A DNA stretch of 64,000 nucleotides from Isoetes taiwanensis (GCA_021234155.1 JAJEKV010000099.1:3195453-3259452), one strand, 5' to 3'; counted from the stretch's first letter, positions 50,401-60,167 are shown. The notes: a model not told the origin generated them from the letters alone. A program made the numbers and translations.

Positions 50401-51138
50401 CAAGCCCGGTGGATTCATCACCCGTGAGTTTATGAATGGGATGCAATGGCTGGCTGTCCAGGTATGAAGGTGGAGTAATAATTGACCTTTCCGGGAAAGA
50501 GCGTGTCTCTTTGATATTGGCTGGTGCTTGAGCCTTGAGCACTAACCGATTTTTGGCGCAGGATCGGTGGTGATTCCTGCCTTTCGCGACAACATGGCCT
50601 ATGAGAACACCGAAGTGACGCTAAAAAGGTGCATTTCTCAGGATTGAGACTAATGCCGGACTCATCACATTTCTGGAAGACGAGTTCCAATTTATCCAAA
50701 TGGTCAGCCATGGAACTGTAGGCAGAGAAGTCATCTTGAAAAATTTGCAAGAAGGGATTTTCCTTCATGAAATCATGGCGAGAGCATGATCGTTGAAATG
50801 TTGAAGGAGAGTTGGATAATCCAAAAGGAACCACCTTGTAGGCAAAAGTGCCCCACGGGGTGGTGAAAGTGGTCTTGAGTTGATCAGATTCTTTGATGGA
50901 GATCTGATTGTAGCCAGAAAAACCATCCATAAAGGAGTACATCTCATGTCCAGCCACTTCTTCCGAACTTGGTGCGTGAAGGGAGTGGAAAATGATCACG
51001 CTCCGTGGCACGATTGAGTTTCCGATAGTCTACCTGACGCCGGATCTTACCATTGTGCTTAAGGGCAATGGCGATGGGGCTCACCCATTCGGAATGTTTG
51101 ACCTCATAGATCAAACCTGCAGACAAGGAGTTTGTCAA
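50401..51138 (-). pseudogene. Reverse transcriptase of element C
   Basis: Motifs in order on the minus strand: LLSAGLIYEVKHSEWVSPIA and VDYRKLNRATERDHFPLP (50960-51130), YSFMDGFSGYNQISI (first catalytic Asp), TTFTTPWGTFAYK, VVPFGLSNSPSTFQR, then FLQIFQDDFSAYSS where YVDD is normally found, LNPEKCTFLASL and LFPGKVNYYSTFIPG. The arrangement and the ATERDHFPLPF and DDFSAY strings resemble Athila/Tat-type RTs. A frameshift divides it near 50.95 kb. The catalytic box reads F-Q-D-D. Confidence 0.9.
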
Positions 51139-51745
51139 TTTTCGCCTTGACGCGATCCGCGGTAATTAGGGTTGAGCTCCATCATCGTCGTTGCTACAGT
51201 GGTGGTGCATCGATTTGGTAGGAATGGTGAGTTCCCCAAGCTTTTGTTGATTCCCAAGAAGATCTTTGTAACTCGGCGAAAATGTGTTTGAATTTTTTGA
51301 GCAGCGTGGCGATACATTACGATAAGGAGCGGAAGGTTTGCAGCAATGCGACAGTTGATTGTTGCCAACATCCACAATCTCGACCGAGTCTGAATATGGG
51401 GTATGACTTGATATCACGGACAATGTGTGTAGGGAGGTTGGAGCATAACGGATCGTGGCACTTTGCGTGGTGAAAAAGAGAGGTTGCTTTCGGTTTCATC
51501 TAGCGTGGTTGCTTCATGGCCGGCGTGTACATCAGCGGGGAGTTGCAGGAGTGTCGGCGATCGAAAAGTGATCAACGCGTTGGATGCGATTGCAAAGGAG
51601 CGGTAGGGGTCAAGCAAGGCAGCCACACCTGGTCCCGATCAAGAGTCATTTCTCCTCAAGGATCGCATATTCGGTAGTAGGATGACGAGGCGGCATTCGC
51701 GGTGGAGCCTGAACTTGATAGATATTCGAGCTTCTTCCGAATCGA
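51139..51745 (-). other. Protease-RT linker of element C
   Basis: Pol linker by position. Minus-strand frames are open in pieces of 60-85 codons without a recognised motif. Confidence 0.4.
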
Positions 51746-52390
51746 TTATGCGAGAGAGGGTTCCGCATTGTCAATGCGTAAATGATCCCCGCCTGTTTGC
51801 AAGTCCATGGTGGCATTGAGATGACCGTCGTTGATGACTAAGCGGTCCGTGGCCCAAGAATGGATACTCTTTGCCCGGAGAAAAGGTCGGCCTACCAGCA
51901 TTTCATAGTCACCTGGATCTTCGCCAGCTTTCCACACTCCAAATTCCATGGGAAAGCGGAGATCACCTATGTTGATGTGAAGAATAGGTGTGACGCCTTG
52001 AGGTCTCGTGATGTGGCCATTAGCCAATTTGATGTCATATGGGGCACGAAAGAGTTGTGTGATGCCCATTTGTTTTGCGGAGTTTATCCGTGATGAGATT
52101 GACCGCACTACCTCCATCGATTTGAACATGGTTGACTTGCTGATTTCCCACCGTGGCATGTACCGTGGGTGTAGAGGGTAGCCACAGCCCCAACTAAAGC
52201 AGGTTGGGAGTGGTAACCCGGTCCTTGAGAGCGGTGACGAGTTTTTAAAATGGTTGCCAAGCTTAAAGGAATTTTGATCTTGGCGAGCTCCTCTTGGAGT
52301 TCGAGAGGTACATGAGAAAAAGGATCTGCTGGTTCCACTGGTGCTGGAGTGCGTGGCGGGGAAGCAAAGAACTTCTTTGAGTAAGTCAAC
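51746..52390 (-). pseudogene. Aspartic protease of element C
   Basis: The minus strand at 52100-52160 reads VGNQQVNHVQIDGGSAVNLI. The D-G-G-S version of the active site is the one seen in several Tat/Athila-type elements in place of D-S/T-G. Downstream FRAPYDIKLANGHI, LHINIGDLRFPMEFGVW and DYEMLVGRPFL (51900-52040) match the flap and the ILGRPFL motif. The active site and the rest are separated by a frameshift. It would cleave the Gag-Pol polyprotein. Confidence 0.82.
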
Positions 52391-52859
52391 CCTACTGCAA
52401 TATTGGGATATGTCCGAGGCGTGGAGGTTGAGATGTTGAAGGTGTATCTTGTCTTTGTTGAGCTCTAGTGGTGGCGCGAACATTTGCCAATGTGCGGCCT
52501 TCAAAGGCTTGCATGAGGTTCAAAATGCTTTGGCGAACTTTGGGCATGACATGTGGCATGAGCTTTTCCAAGTCAGGTGCAAAGTGAACCTTTTTTTTCG
52601 TCCCCATGAGGAAGGGTGTCAACGCAAAAGGCAAGGTTGCGTGCCCTTGAATAATAGTCAAGGGCGGGTGATGCCTTGGGTCTGGCGTGAAACTAAACCA
52701 ACCCAATTGGGCCGGATTTGGAGGATTAAGTGCACGAAAAATTTCCTCTTGGGCTTGTTGATCCAGCTGAGGTTGATTTCTTTGGAGCTGGTTGATAAGC
52801 GTGATTGCCGAGGCGCTCTTGGTGGCTTCTTAAGAACTGGTCGGGCCTTGTTTGCCATT

Positions 52860-54430
52860 AGCTAGCCGAGTTGGTAAGCCCGTGAGGCGGACCGATGTGG
52901 TCTGATTTGTACCGGGAAGTGTACACGAACTTGTGGAAGTTGAGGACACGCGGGTGGTGGTGGTATGACCCCATTCTTGGCGGTGATAACAGGCTTTAGA
53001 AGGATCAAAAAGGAGGACGTTGGTTGGATCCCCGTGGTTGGTCCCTGTTGCTGATAGAGTTGCGTGGGCTGCACCTGAAGAGGTGGCTGCTGATAGTGCG
53101 ATTGTGGCTGAGGTGTGGTTTGCACTTGATAAACCATTTTGTTGCGGAATGGTGTGGGATGAGTGCGAGTGCACTCTTCCGTGGCATGATTGCACATGTT
53201 GCATCGCTTGCAATGAGGCGGGCCATTGGTGGAGTTGCACTCATTGGCCAAATGGCCTTGATATTTGCAAATATGGCACCAGATTTGATCAAGCTTACTG
53301 TGGATTAGCGTGTTGAGGCTGAACAGTACCGTTTTGTGGAACCATGCCGGGTGGAATGAGCGGGAGCTCTTGAAGAGCCACGCCTCGGGAGGAAACATTG
53401 ACTGAGTGATTGACAAGGTCGATAGCCTGCTCCAAAGTTTTTGGACGCAGGTATTCAGTCATGAGTCGAATAGCGGGAGGAAGTCCTTGGAGAAACCAGA
53501 CCAAAATCTGGCTCTGTGTAGGGTACTCCTTGAGCTTACTTAGCAGAATGTGAAGTCTATCCGCAAAATCCCGGGCAGACTCCGTGGGCTCTTGTTGAAG
53601 TTCATTGAGTTGCTTGAGATGAAGTTGATCATCATCCGTGGTCCCGTAATGAGAGAGAAAAGCAGTGCGCATTTCGGACCAGTCTTGTTTCCAATGGCTT
53701 TTGTTGGACATGAGCCATTGATGAGGAGAGCCACGCAGTGTGGTGGAAAAGATGTGGAATTTCAGTTGAGGTTGTTGCGTGACCATTTAGGACAGCTAGG
53801 GCCTCAAATTCTTCCATGTGGGCCTGAGCACTTTGGTCTAACGGTTTGCCTTTCGTGTTGCCAAAGGTGGGATAAGTTAGTTTCAGAGTCTGAAAGGTAG
53901 ATGTGAAAGTGCTGGGCTGGACAGGAACAGTATAGTGAGGATATTGAGGTTGAGGTGGATGTGGCATTGTGCCTGACGGACCCTGATGAAGGGGTGACTG
54001 TGGTTGAGAAACCGGAAGTAGCCGAGCATTGAGTTTGAGATCCGTAAGGTTGTAAACAGGAAGAGCAAAGGGGAAACGTAGGAAAGGATATTCCCGGTAG
54101 GCGCCAAAGGAGACATGTGGATAGCCATGCCCACCGGGAGATGATGGTTGTGAAGGAAGAGGCGTATGGCCTGAAGAATGATGGATGTAGGCATGTTCGG
54201 GGTGCGGAAAGTAACGGTTGAGAAGGTTGAGCCGGATAAGGCTCCTGATAGTGATGAGGGGACTGAGGTTGTGAGCAATGTTTGCACGCTTGGGGCGGGG
54301 AACTGGGACGAGACTGGACACGAGGGGTGGGTGGCGCGGACTGAGCCCTAGACCGAAGATGGCCTCCCTCTATGTCATAAGCAGATCCATACATGTCGCG
54401 AACAGTTTCCCGACGCTGATGGCGCTCCAA
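52860..54430 (-). pseudogene. Gag of element C with two CCHC zinc knuckles
   Basis: The minus strand starts with a Pro/Ser/Gln-rich N-terminal part (53.9-54.43 kb), then LTYPTFGNTKGKPLD, a retrotransposon Gag core (FSTTLRGSPHQWLM, FLSHYGTTDDDQLHLKQLNE then LQQEPTESARDFADRL, ILVWFLQGLPPAI) at 53430-53780, then two knuckles, CHICKYQGHLANEC and CKRCNMCNHATEEC (about 53165-53270), both CX2CX4HX4C, and a Gln/Pro-rich tail. It would form the particle and package RNA. At least three frame changes are needed, near 53.8, 53.3 and 52.9 kb. Confidence 0.87.
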
Positions 54431-54536
54431 GCGAGATGCCGTCTGAGAAAGGAGTTCTTCTGGCGTGAAATTACGGACGGAACATGGCGCATGTAAGAAA
54501 GTAGGAGAAAATGAGGACCCGGCGGCCCGGCGGCGG

Positions 54537-55107
54537 TGTTTGGGGTCCGGTTCCGGGGAACTCTGGAAGACAGCCCTCTGTGAGGACCCGTGGATCTAAC
54601 AGGAGAGTCCGGGGGACTATGTCACGCGGGATTTGCTGAAAGAGAAGAAAAAGAAGAAAACAGAACAAATGAGAGAAAGATGATAAGCTTCCTTGATATC
54701 AATGATGAAAATACATGAGCTCTCGCAATAGAGAGAAAACTGAAGGAGACAAGACTCAAAACTCATCTAAAAACTTATGAGCTAACTCTACTCATATATA
54801 TAGTACAATGGCCTTGGGCCCAATATAGACACTCTGACTGATCTCGGTGCCGACTCCTGGAAGGAGGCCTGATTTGCAGGAATGTTGGCGGTGCCTCTTG
54901 AAGTGCCTAGAATCACGCCGACGCCGACGAGGCGGTGGACGGGCCGTCACTTGTCCGAGGCGGGCGCTTGTTGATGTACCAAAGGCTTTGATTGCGTGGG
55001 CTCGCCGCTTAGTCTTCTGCGGAGCCTTGGATGTCTGACCCGTGGTTGACTGAGGATCCTTGAGCTTGACCTGGTCTGACGTATGCATGAATAGTCCTGT
55101 ACCAGGA
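54537..55107 (-). repeat. Element C 5' LTR, outer end truncated
   Basis: On the plus strand it begins TGTTTGGGG and matches the 3' LTR up to GGAGG at about 55107. The last bases (CTGGACTAACA in the other LTR) are missing and replaced by repeat X at a shared GGCTG. The minus strand just inside, CCGCCGCCGGGCCGCCGGG, could be a corrupted TGGCGCC-type primer site, but this is weak. Confidence 0.82.
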
Positions 55108-55312
55108 GGCTGCCGATGTGCAGTGCCGTTGATCGCTTGAGTAGGATCATCTGGCTGTTGCAGTCGGGCATTCTTGAATATCTTCGAAGCTCTGAGATCG
55201 TGGTCGGTAGGCAGGCATTGGCATTCCTCCGTAGGTTGAATTTCTAAGTGCGACTCCTGTTGCTTGGGCTTTGCTTCATTCCGAGGTGCCTCTCCTGTGC
55301 CTGGAAGTGTGG
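55108..55312 (-). repeat. Flank repeat X, right copy
   Basis: Same sequence and orientation as 43858-44062. A minus-strand frame starting at 55334 reads through X into the C LTR for 180 codons, with LEIQPTEECQCLPTDHDLRA in X. Confidence 0.85.
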
Positions 55313-56520
55313 TCATCTCCATTGCCCCTACCATGGCTCCTTCTAGTCGCCTTTGCGTGATTTGTATTTGCTGGCTAGGTCGTCTCCTCCGTCACTTGGG
55401 TCTTATCCATTCGAGTCTCGCACTCCTTGGCTAAAGTAGTAAAGTCGTCCTTCCTTTGGTTTCTAGATGTTTCTGGGTCCGGAATTCTTGTTCGAGCGGA
55501 ATATTCTCCTCCTTGATCTTGCTCCTAATGATGATAGAGGCCTTCAAGTCGGAGATGTCCCTGTATGCGTCTCCTCCCCCTCATGGTCTCCTACTTTTTG
55601 GAACTGATGAAAGTTCTCCTGCTGGTGCAAGGGAGCTGGAAGCTCGTTCGGGTCAGCCTTAGGTGCTTTGTGGTTGCCTAGCTTGGTTGCTCCTTTTGTT
55701 GACGTTGCATGGAGCTGCTGGGTTGCAAGGTCGTAGTTGTCTTCCCTCCGGTTTCTATACGCTCCTGTGTCGCCATGACTTCTCTCCTCGATGAAAGATT
55801 ATGCCCTCTGACCTTAGCTCGTGATGCCAACGTGGCATTGCTGTCTAACGTCTTCTTGCACCTATATTTTGCTGCCTTGCGTTCTTCCATTTGAAACTCA
55901 TGTACGTCGAGTTGGTGAAGGCGTCGAGATCCTCTTTCTGATGTGAGCACATGGACGTGGTAGCCGGGAGGTTGACATCTAGAAGAAATTCTTGATGCCG
56001 TTGGTTACCAATATTCTTCCCATTCGATGAAGATTGATGATAGGCCGGTGGTGTCCTGTTCTACTCGTTTGTCGATTGAGGTGTTTGTCGTTGTGCTTCC
56101 CTCTCTTGGGTCTGCCTTTTGGGTCTTCTCTCCTTATCTGTTTGTACATCGGCTGGGACCTTGATGTCTTCAAGAAGTTGCGCCTCTAGCTCTTCTGTGG
56201 CTCTGGCCCTGTACTTCGAAAGCAACGCTCCTATATTCTAGAGTCTAAGGGTCCACTTGAAGCGCTCTCCTACAACATTTTGGGCTCTATAAGCAAGCAA
56301 GATGGCTCAAGCAACATTACTGGAGACATATCTATAATCTACAAGTCTATGGACATTAGGACGTGTGGTGTTGTTTTGCAAAGCCCTCATGGTGTTTGAG
56401 GTATACTCTAAGGTTCTAGCAAAGTTGGTTTGGGGGGGTCCAATCTCTACACATGGAGTGACTTGGGCAGCTCTAGGATCTAGCTCCTTTCTAGGTATCC
56501 TGGCAATAGGGAGTGTCAAT
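55313..56520 (-). other. Element B internal region with charged open frames
   Basis: Minus-strand frames at 55678-55950 (KYRCKKTLDSNATLASRAK and similar) and 55979-56173 are rich in Lys, Arg and Gln and may be remnants of a B-encoded Gag-like protein, but no zinc knuckle or Gag core is visible. Confidence 0.4.
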
Positions 56521-56941
56521 GTGGCGGCTATATAAATCAAACTCTATTAGAAGGACACAGAATTAGGTCAAGGTTTATGCCTTTGGCTCGAGCAGAGGTG
56601 ATGTACAAACAGTTGGACTTGGGTTGCTATGCTGAGGTCTAGATGACTATAACAAAGGGGTGTTCTTGGGCACTTCTATCTAGGAGTAAGGCATCAGCTT
56701 TGAGCCGAGAGCAATACTTGCAAGGTACTAATGGGGTATGCTTCTATTTACAAACAAACCACAGTTTGGAAAAACAATTCAAGGGTTTGAGCAATTTTGG
56801 TCATTTTGAGCTGGGTTTTGATATTTCTAGCCTAATTTGAGGTCATAATTGGATTCTAGACTGTCTAACGGTCCTATTGCAACAAATTTCAGGCAATTTG
56901 GAGCTCTGTAGCTCAAGTTATGGAGGTTCAAAGTTTGGAGG

Positions 56942-57008
56942 TCTCACACATTGCGCCCAGACCAATAATGAACTTTTCATTTTCTGTCCTGGCGCGACGT
57001 GTGAGACA
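56942..57008. repeat. 66-bp hairpin repeat, copy 1
   Basis: TCTCACACATTGCGCCCAG at one end pairs with CTGGCGCGACGTGTGAGA at the other around a 29-base AT-rich loop. This copy has one change (ACATT for ACGTT) in the left arm. Confidence 0.85.
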
Positions 57009-57153
57009 TTGGCTCTAAATGGGTTAAACTTGTCCAATTTGGGTGATATAAGGGTCTAATCCTGCTTATCTCGTCGAGTTAGGCAGAATGGACCCTTATT
57101 TGGTCGATTTGGAGCACTTTTGGGCACTTTTGGGGCATGGTCTCACAACAAGG

Positions 57154-57219
57154 TCTCACACGTTGCGCCCAGACCGATAATGAACTTTTCATTTTCTGTC
57201 CTGGCGCGACGTGTGAGAC
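57154..57219. repeat. 66-bp hairpin repeat, copy 2
   Basis: Arms TCTCACACGTTGCGCCCAG and CTGGCGCGACGTGTGAGA pair over about 18 bp with one G-T pair and one bulged C. The loop is nearly identical to copy 1. Confidence 0.88.
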
Positions 57220-57360
57220 ATCCTCTCAAATTGGCCTAGGATGTCTATTTTGACTAAAACAAAAGCTAAAACTTACTAACTCAACTTAATTAAGTAACTT
57301 TATACACTTATAATTTACTCTAAAACACTTTGTATTAAACAAATTTTATCATTTACGAAA

Positions 57361-57609
57361 TTAATAAGGCTCTCCTTTGATATGACTGGCTAAGTGCATA
57401 TCTTTCTTCATTAGAGTTACTCCCTTGGCGTGTACTGTGCAGGCTGTTGAGTCTCCGAAATGTTGGACCAGCTTCTGCTCTGCTACTTCTTGACCCTTGG
57501 CCTCCCGCTCTTGTTCTGCTCTCTCCTCTTCTTGTTTCCTTCGGCCTCCTTGGCCTCTGGCTGTTTCGCCTTGTCGAGGAAGTCGAGCGGTCTGTTTGGT
57601 GCGCGTCAT
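57361..57609 (-). CDS. Leader ORF with histone H3 tail-like N-terminus (element B)
   Basis: 82 codons from ATG (57609) to TAA. The protein begins M-T-RTKQTAR-LPRQGE, so residues 2-8 of the canonical H3 tail (A-RTKQTAR-KS) are present at the native distance from the initiator Met; residue 1 is Thr instead of Ala, and K9-S10 are L-P. The rest is highly charged (RRKQEEERAEQEREAKGQEV), likely helical, ending MKKDMHLASHIKGEPY. A TTG nine codons upstream is also in frame, but ATG is the better start. It is the first ORF after the 5' LTR. No Gag, zinc knuckle or histone fold is present. Element A retains a decayed copy. Function unknown; a chromatin-related or histone-mimic role is inference. Confidence 0.6.
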   Translation of the reverse strand: MTRTKQTARLPRQGETARGQGGRRKQEEERAEQEREAKGQEVAEQKLVQHFGDSTACTVHAKGVTLMKKDMHLASHIKGEPY

Positions 57610-58189
57610 GTCGATCGGAGGCTTGGTGTCTATCAAGATGCCGTCTCTATCTAGCTTAAGGGTCTTGGTTCTAAGTCTAAGGCTTGGCCATTAATATTAT
57701 CTAACATTATTAAAGCTTAAATCTAATTAAGAATTATAATTCAAACACAAACGATGCCCTGTGGGTGGGAGGTTTGATTCCCGCTACTGTGGGAATCTTT
57801 TTAAGATGAGGTTCAAATAGATTGGAAAACTAGACTAATCTAGCTAATTCCTAGGCTAAAATTCGAATTACCAAGTTACTTTTTTTAAATTCATAACTTG
57901 TTAGCATGTTCTACAAGCAATGTCTCACACGTTGCGCCCAGGCCGAAAATGAGATCTTCATTATCTGTCCTGGCGCGACGTGTGAGACCATCCTACTTGG
58001 CTCACTAATTTTTGTCTTTTTTGTTACTAATTCACTTTAACTATTACTAATTCATTTTAACTGTTACTAGCTTAGCATATACTACAAAAATGAGAAAAAA
58101 ATTTCCCATTTCTCGAGGTTTGAGAATCCTATCAAGTTAGTACTGCTGGGAGCATGGCCAGTGCTTTGCTCTTGGTCTCCAAGAACATT
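57610..58189 (-). other. Element B leader between primer site and first ORF
   Basis: About 580 bp, AT-rich in 57680-57900, containing hairpin copy 3 and a segment (57995-58189) conserved in element A. No ORF. Confidence 0.6.
57923..57987. repeat. 66-bp hairpin repeat, copy 3
   Basis: Same arms as copy 2 (TCTCACACGTTGCGCCCAG and CTGGCGCGACGTGTGAGA), with several substitutions in the loop (GGCCGAAAATGAGATC). Confidence 0.87.
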
Positions 58190-58201
58190 GCTCTGATACC
58201 A
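58190..58201 (-). promoter_or_regulatory. Primer-binding site of element B (initiator Met tRNA)
   Basis: The minus strand reads TGGTATCAGAGC one base inside the 5' LTR. This is the exact plant initiator-Met tRNA 3' complement, fixing the element's direction. Confidence 0.95.
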
Positions 58202-58202
58202 C

Positions 58203-59869
58203 TGTGACGTCCCCTACTCATATACGGTGCACTCACCGTATACAAACAGGAGTTCATCCCCCATACCAGCTCCAACTGATACAGAGCCCTCCACGTGTCA
58301 CTGCAACCTTGAGTTCCAGTGGGAAGAATGAAGGGGTCATTTTACCCTGTCTCCCTTCAGGGCCTACCTAGCTGCGGAAGCGCAAACATACATGTCAGTA
58401 GTACATACATCAACATCACATGACCATCACGAAGGATGGTTCACCACATATCTGCATAGACAAAGATCAGCACATCACATAGGGAATCCTACCCAAGGCT
58501 TAGATACAGGGATGGACTGACAAGCTTGGGTCTCCAGAGGTCATTGCAGACAGAATTCATGGCAATGGATTTGGCTGGCATAAGAACATGGCATTGGGTT
58601 GTCCACTCCATCCGCCCCTCCTGTGCACACTTTGCAGAGTAGGTTGAAAAGTGTTGGGACCTTTGTCAGCCATGGGATGCATAGCCAAAGGGCTATTCCC
58701 CGGGTTACATCTCCCCAGTGTCCGATGGGGGCGGGATCATCTCCCTCCGAGATCTACATGCTGACTCAAGGAGACTAGAGAGCCACTGCTCTTATTCGAC
58801 TTGAACCCAATGGAAAGTGAACCCCACTTCACGGGTGTCGAGCCCATGCCTTGCCCACACTCGGTGGCAAGCCATTAGACCTAGTCACAATGACCCCCGG
58901 TAGGCCTTACACACCAGAGGGGTCGTTCGAGAGTCAGGACACGAATCTCCTTCTTTGCCAGTCTGGCCCCTTTCACCCACAACCAGGTGTGGTTCTTGTA
59001 CACAGGCCGAATCTATAGTGTGCTAGAGAGGCTAATCTAGGAGCACCTACTACCAAGCTTTAGGTCTCTACCCCCCTTCCCAATACAAGGAGTTCATAGA
59101 GATACATCATCCATATACATCACAGAAGAACTAAAGAACAAGATCTAATCTATATCATAGAGTTAGGTTCTTTAGTTAGAGTCTGGTATCTAGAGATCTA
59201 GAAGGCTGCTATGGGCAATTAAATAGGCTAAACCTACTGATTCTATGGCTAAAAGAGGGTTTAGGCTATTGAATTGACCCAATACCTGATCCTTGAGTTG
59301 CTCCTCCCGACTGAAGTTCGACCATCCTGCTGAAATGCTCGAACCAAGGGAAACTAATGGTGCAATTCTCTCAGCAGAAGTTCGGGATGCGGTTTTGGCT
59401 CTTGAGGTGACCAAAAACAGAGCTCTAAAACCCTAGAAACGAAAATGGGCAAGTTAGGGCTCTCCACCTTAAATAGACAAGGGGGTTGGGCTAGGGTTTC
59501 CAATTATCCCCTTTAGGCATGTGGGATAATTGGGAATGGGCTCACTTGCCTTTAATGGCTAGGTGGCAAAATGTGCCCACATGGAAAGGTGTGCCCACAT
59601 GAATGTGCATATTGGTAAATGTGCACATTAATTGCACACTTGGGTATGGCCCACTTGGCATAAAGTGTCCACATGGGAAAATGTGCACCTAGATAAATGT
59701 GCACATGGTTAAATGTGCACATTAATAAATGCACACTCCTTGCAAGTTGCCCCTTAGGGGCTACCCACCTGGCTACACGTCGGCATACACGTCAGTCGGG
59801 GTGGCGTGTACGCGTGACGAGGCAGTACAGTATACGTCCTGGGACCGTATACTGTGCTGGAACGTCACA
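58203..59869 (-). repeat. Element B 5' LTR
   Basis: 1667 bp, TGTGACGT...ACGTCACA. Near its plus-strand start TATACGGTG and CACCGTATA (58221-58242) form a 9-bp hairpin; near its end ACAGTATACG and CGTATACTGT (59827-59855) form a 10-bp hairpin. The GTGCAC-repeat cluster lies in what would be U3. Confidence 0.93.
59565..59755 (-). repeat. GTGCAC(AT) motif cluster in LTR U3
   Basis: AAATGTGCACATTA, AAATGTGCACCTA, AAATGTGCACATGG and AAATGTGCACATTA occur within about 110 bp, alongside related TGTGCCCACATGG units. The core is palindromic. The matching cluster in the 3' LTR is at 37440-37615. It could be a transcription factor array driving the element; this is inference. Confidence 0.65.
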
Positions 59870-60167
59870 TTTAGCCAAAACTTAAAAGCTTTTACGTCAA
59901 ATTTTAGTGTACTTTAGCTAAATTATCCTATAGCCTTTATATTTATTATGGTCAGTTAATATTTAGGTCTTGAATTAGTGCAAAATAGTCAAAAGATAGA
60001 AGAATTTTTCTTTTTTAAATAAAAGTTTAGCTAAACGTAAGAAAGTACAGGTGGCAAAATTTAGAAAGTTTAGATAAACATTAGAAGCTTTTACCTCAAA
60101 TTTTGGCATACTTTAGCCAAGTCTATTTCACCACTTTGAATATAAAAGTTCCTTAATTTTTTCCCTG
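59870..60167. mobile_element. Element D, right part (hAT-like)
   Basis: Begins with the second TTTAG target copy of B and ends TAATTTTTTCCCTG, the complement of D's left terminus. The 8-bp target copy AATGACGG follows at 60168-60175. Confidence 0.8.

Larger units (their letters stand above)
44063..55107 (-). mobile_element. Element C: Ty3/gypsy (Tat/Athila-like) LTR retrotransposon nested in B
   Basis: Two LTRs of about 575 bp flank 9.9 kb that encodes, on the minus strand and in order, Gag with two zinc knuckles, aspartic protease, RT, RNase H and integrase, then a long post-pol coding region. The RT and protease sequences, the lack of a chromodomain and the post-pol region point to the Tat/Athila side of the family rather than the chromoviruses. 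The polypurine tract is visible at the 3' LTR. All genes carry frameshifts. No clean target duplication exists, because the outer end of the 5' LTR is truncated and the same sequence X lies on both sides. Confidence 0.88.
56521..57360 (-). other. Element B leader segment with hairpin repeats
   Basis: Non-coding apart from plus-strand frames of 60-65 codons. Holds two of the three 66-bp hairpin repeats and an AT-rich stretch (57250-57360). Confidence 0.5.
36117..59869 (-). mobile_element. Element B: 23.75-kb LTR retrotransposon inside D
   Basis: The two LTRs (36117-37755 and 58203-59869) both begin TGTGACGT and end ACGTCACA. The exact 5-bp target duplication TTTAG lies at 36112-36116 and 59870-59874. 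The initiator-Met primer site (58190-58201) and the polypurine tract (37756-37768) show that it runs on the minus strand. It belongs to the same family as element A. Apart from the H3-tail-like leader ORF and some charged open frames at 55.3-56.2 kb, I find no gag-pol of its own: the recognisable gag-pol inside belongs to nested element C. B may therefore be a non-autonomous derivative, or its pol was lost around the C insertion. Confidence 0.9.

Noticed and set aside
57361-57609. Histone H3 gene or retrogene
   Set aside because: Similarity ends after residue 8; there is no K9/S10, no second tail repeat and no histone fold.
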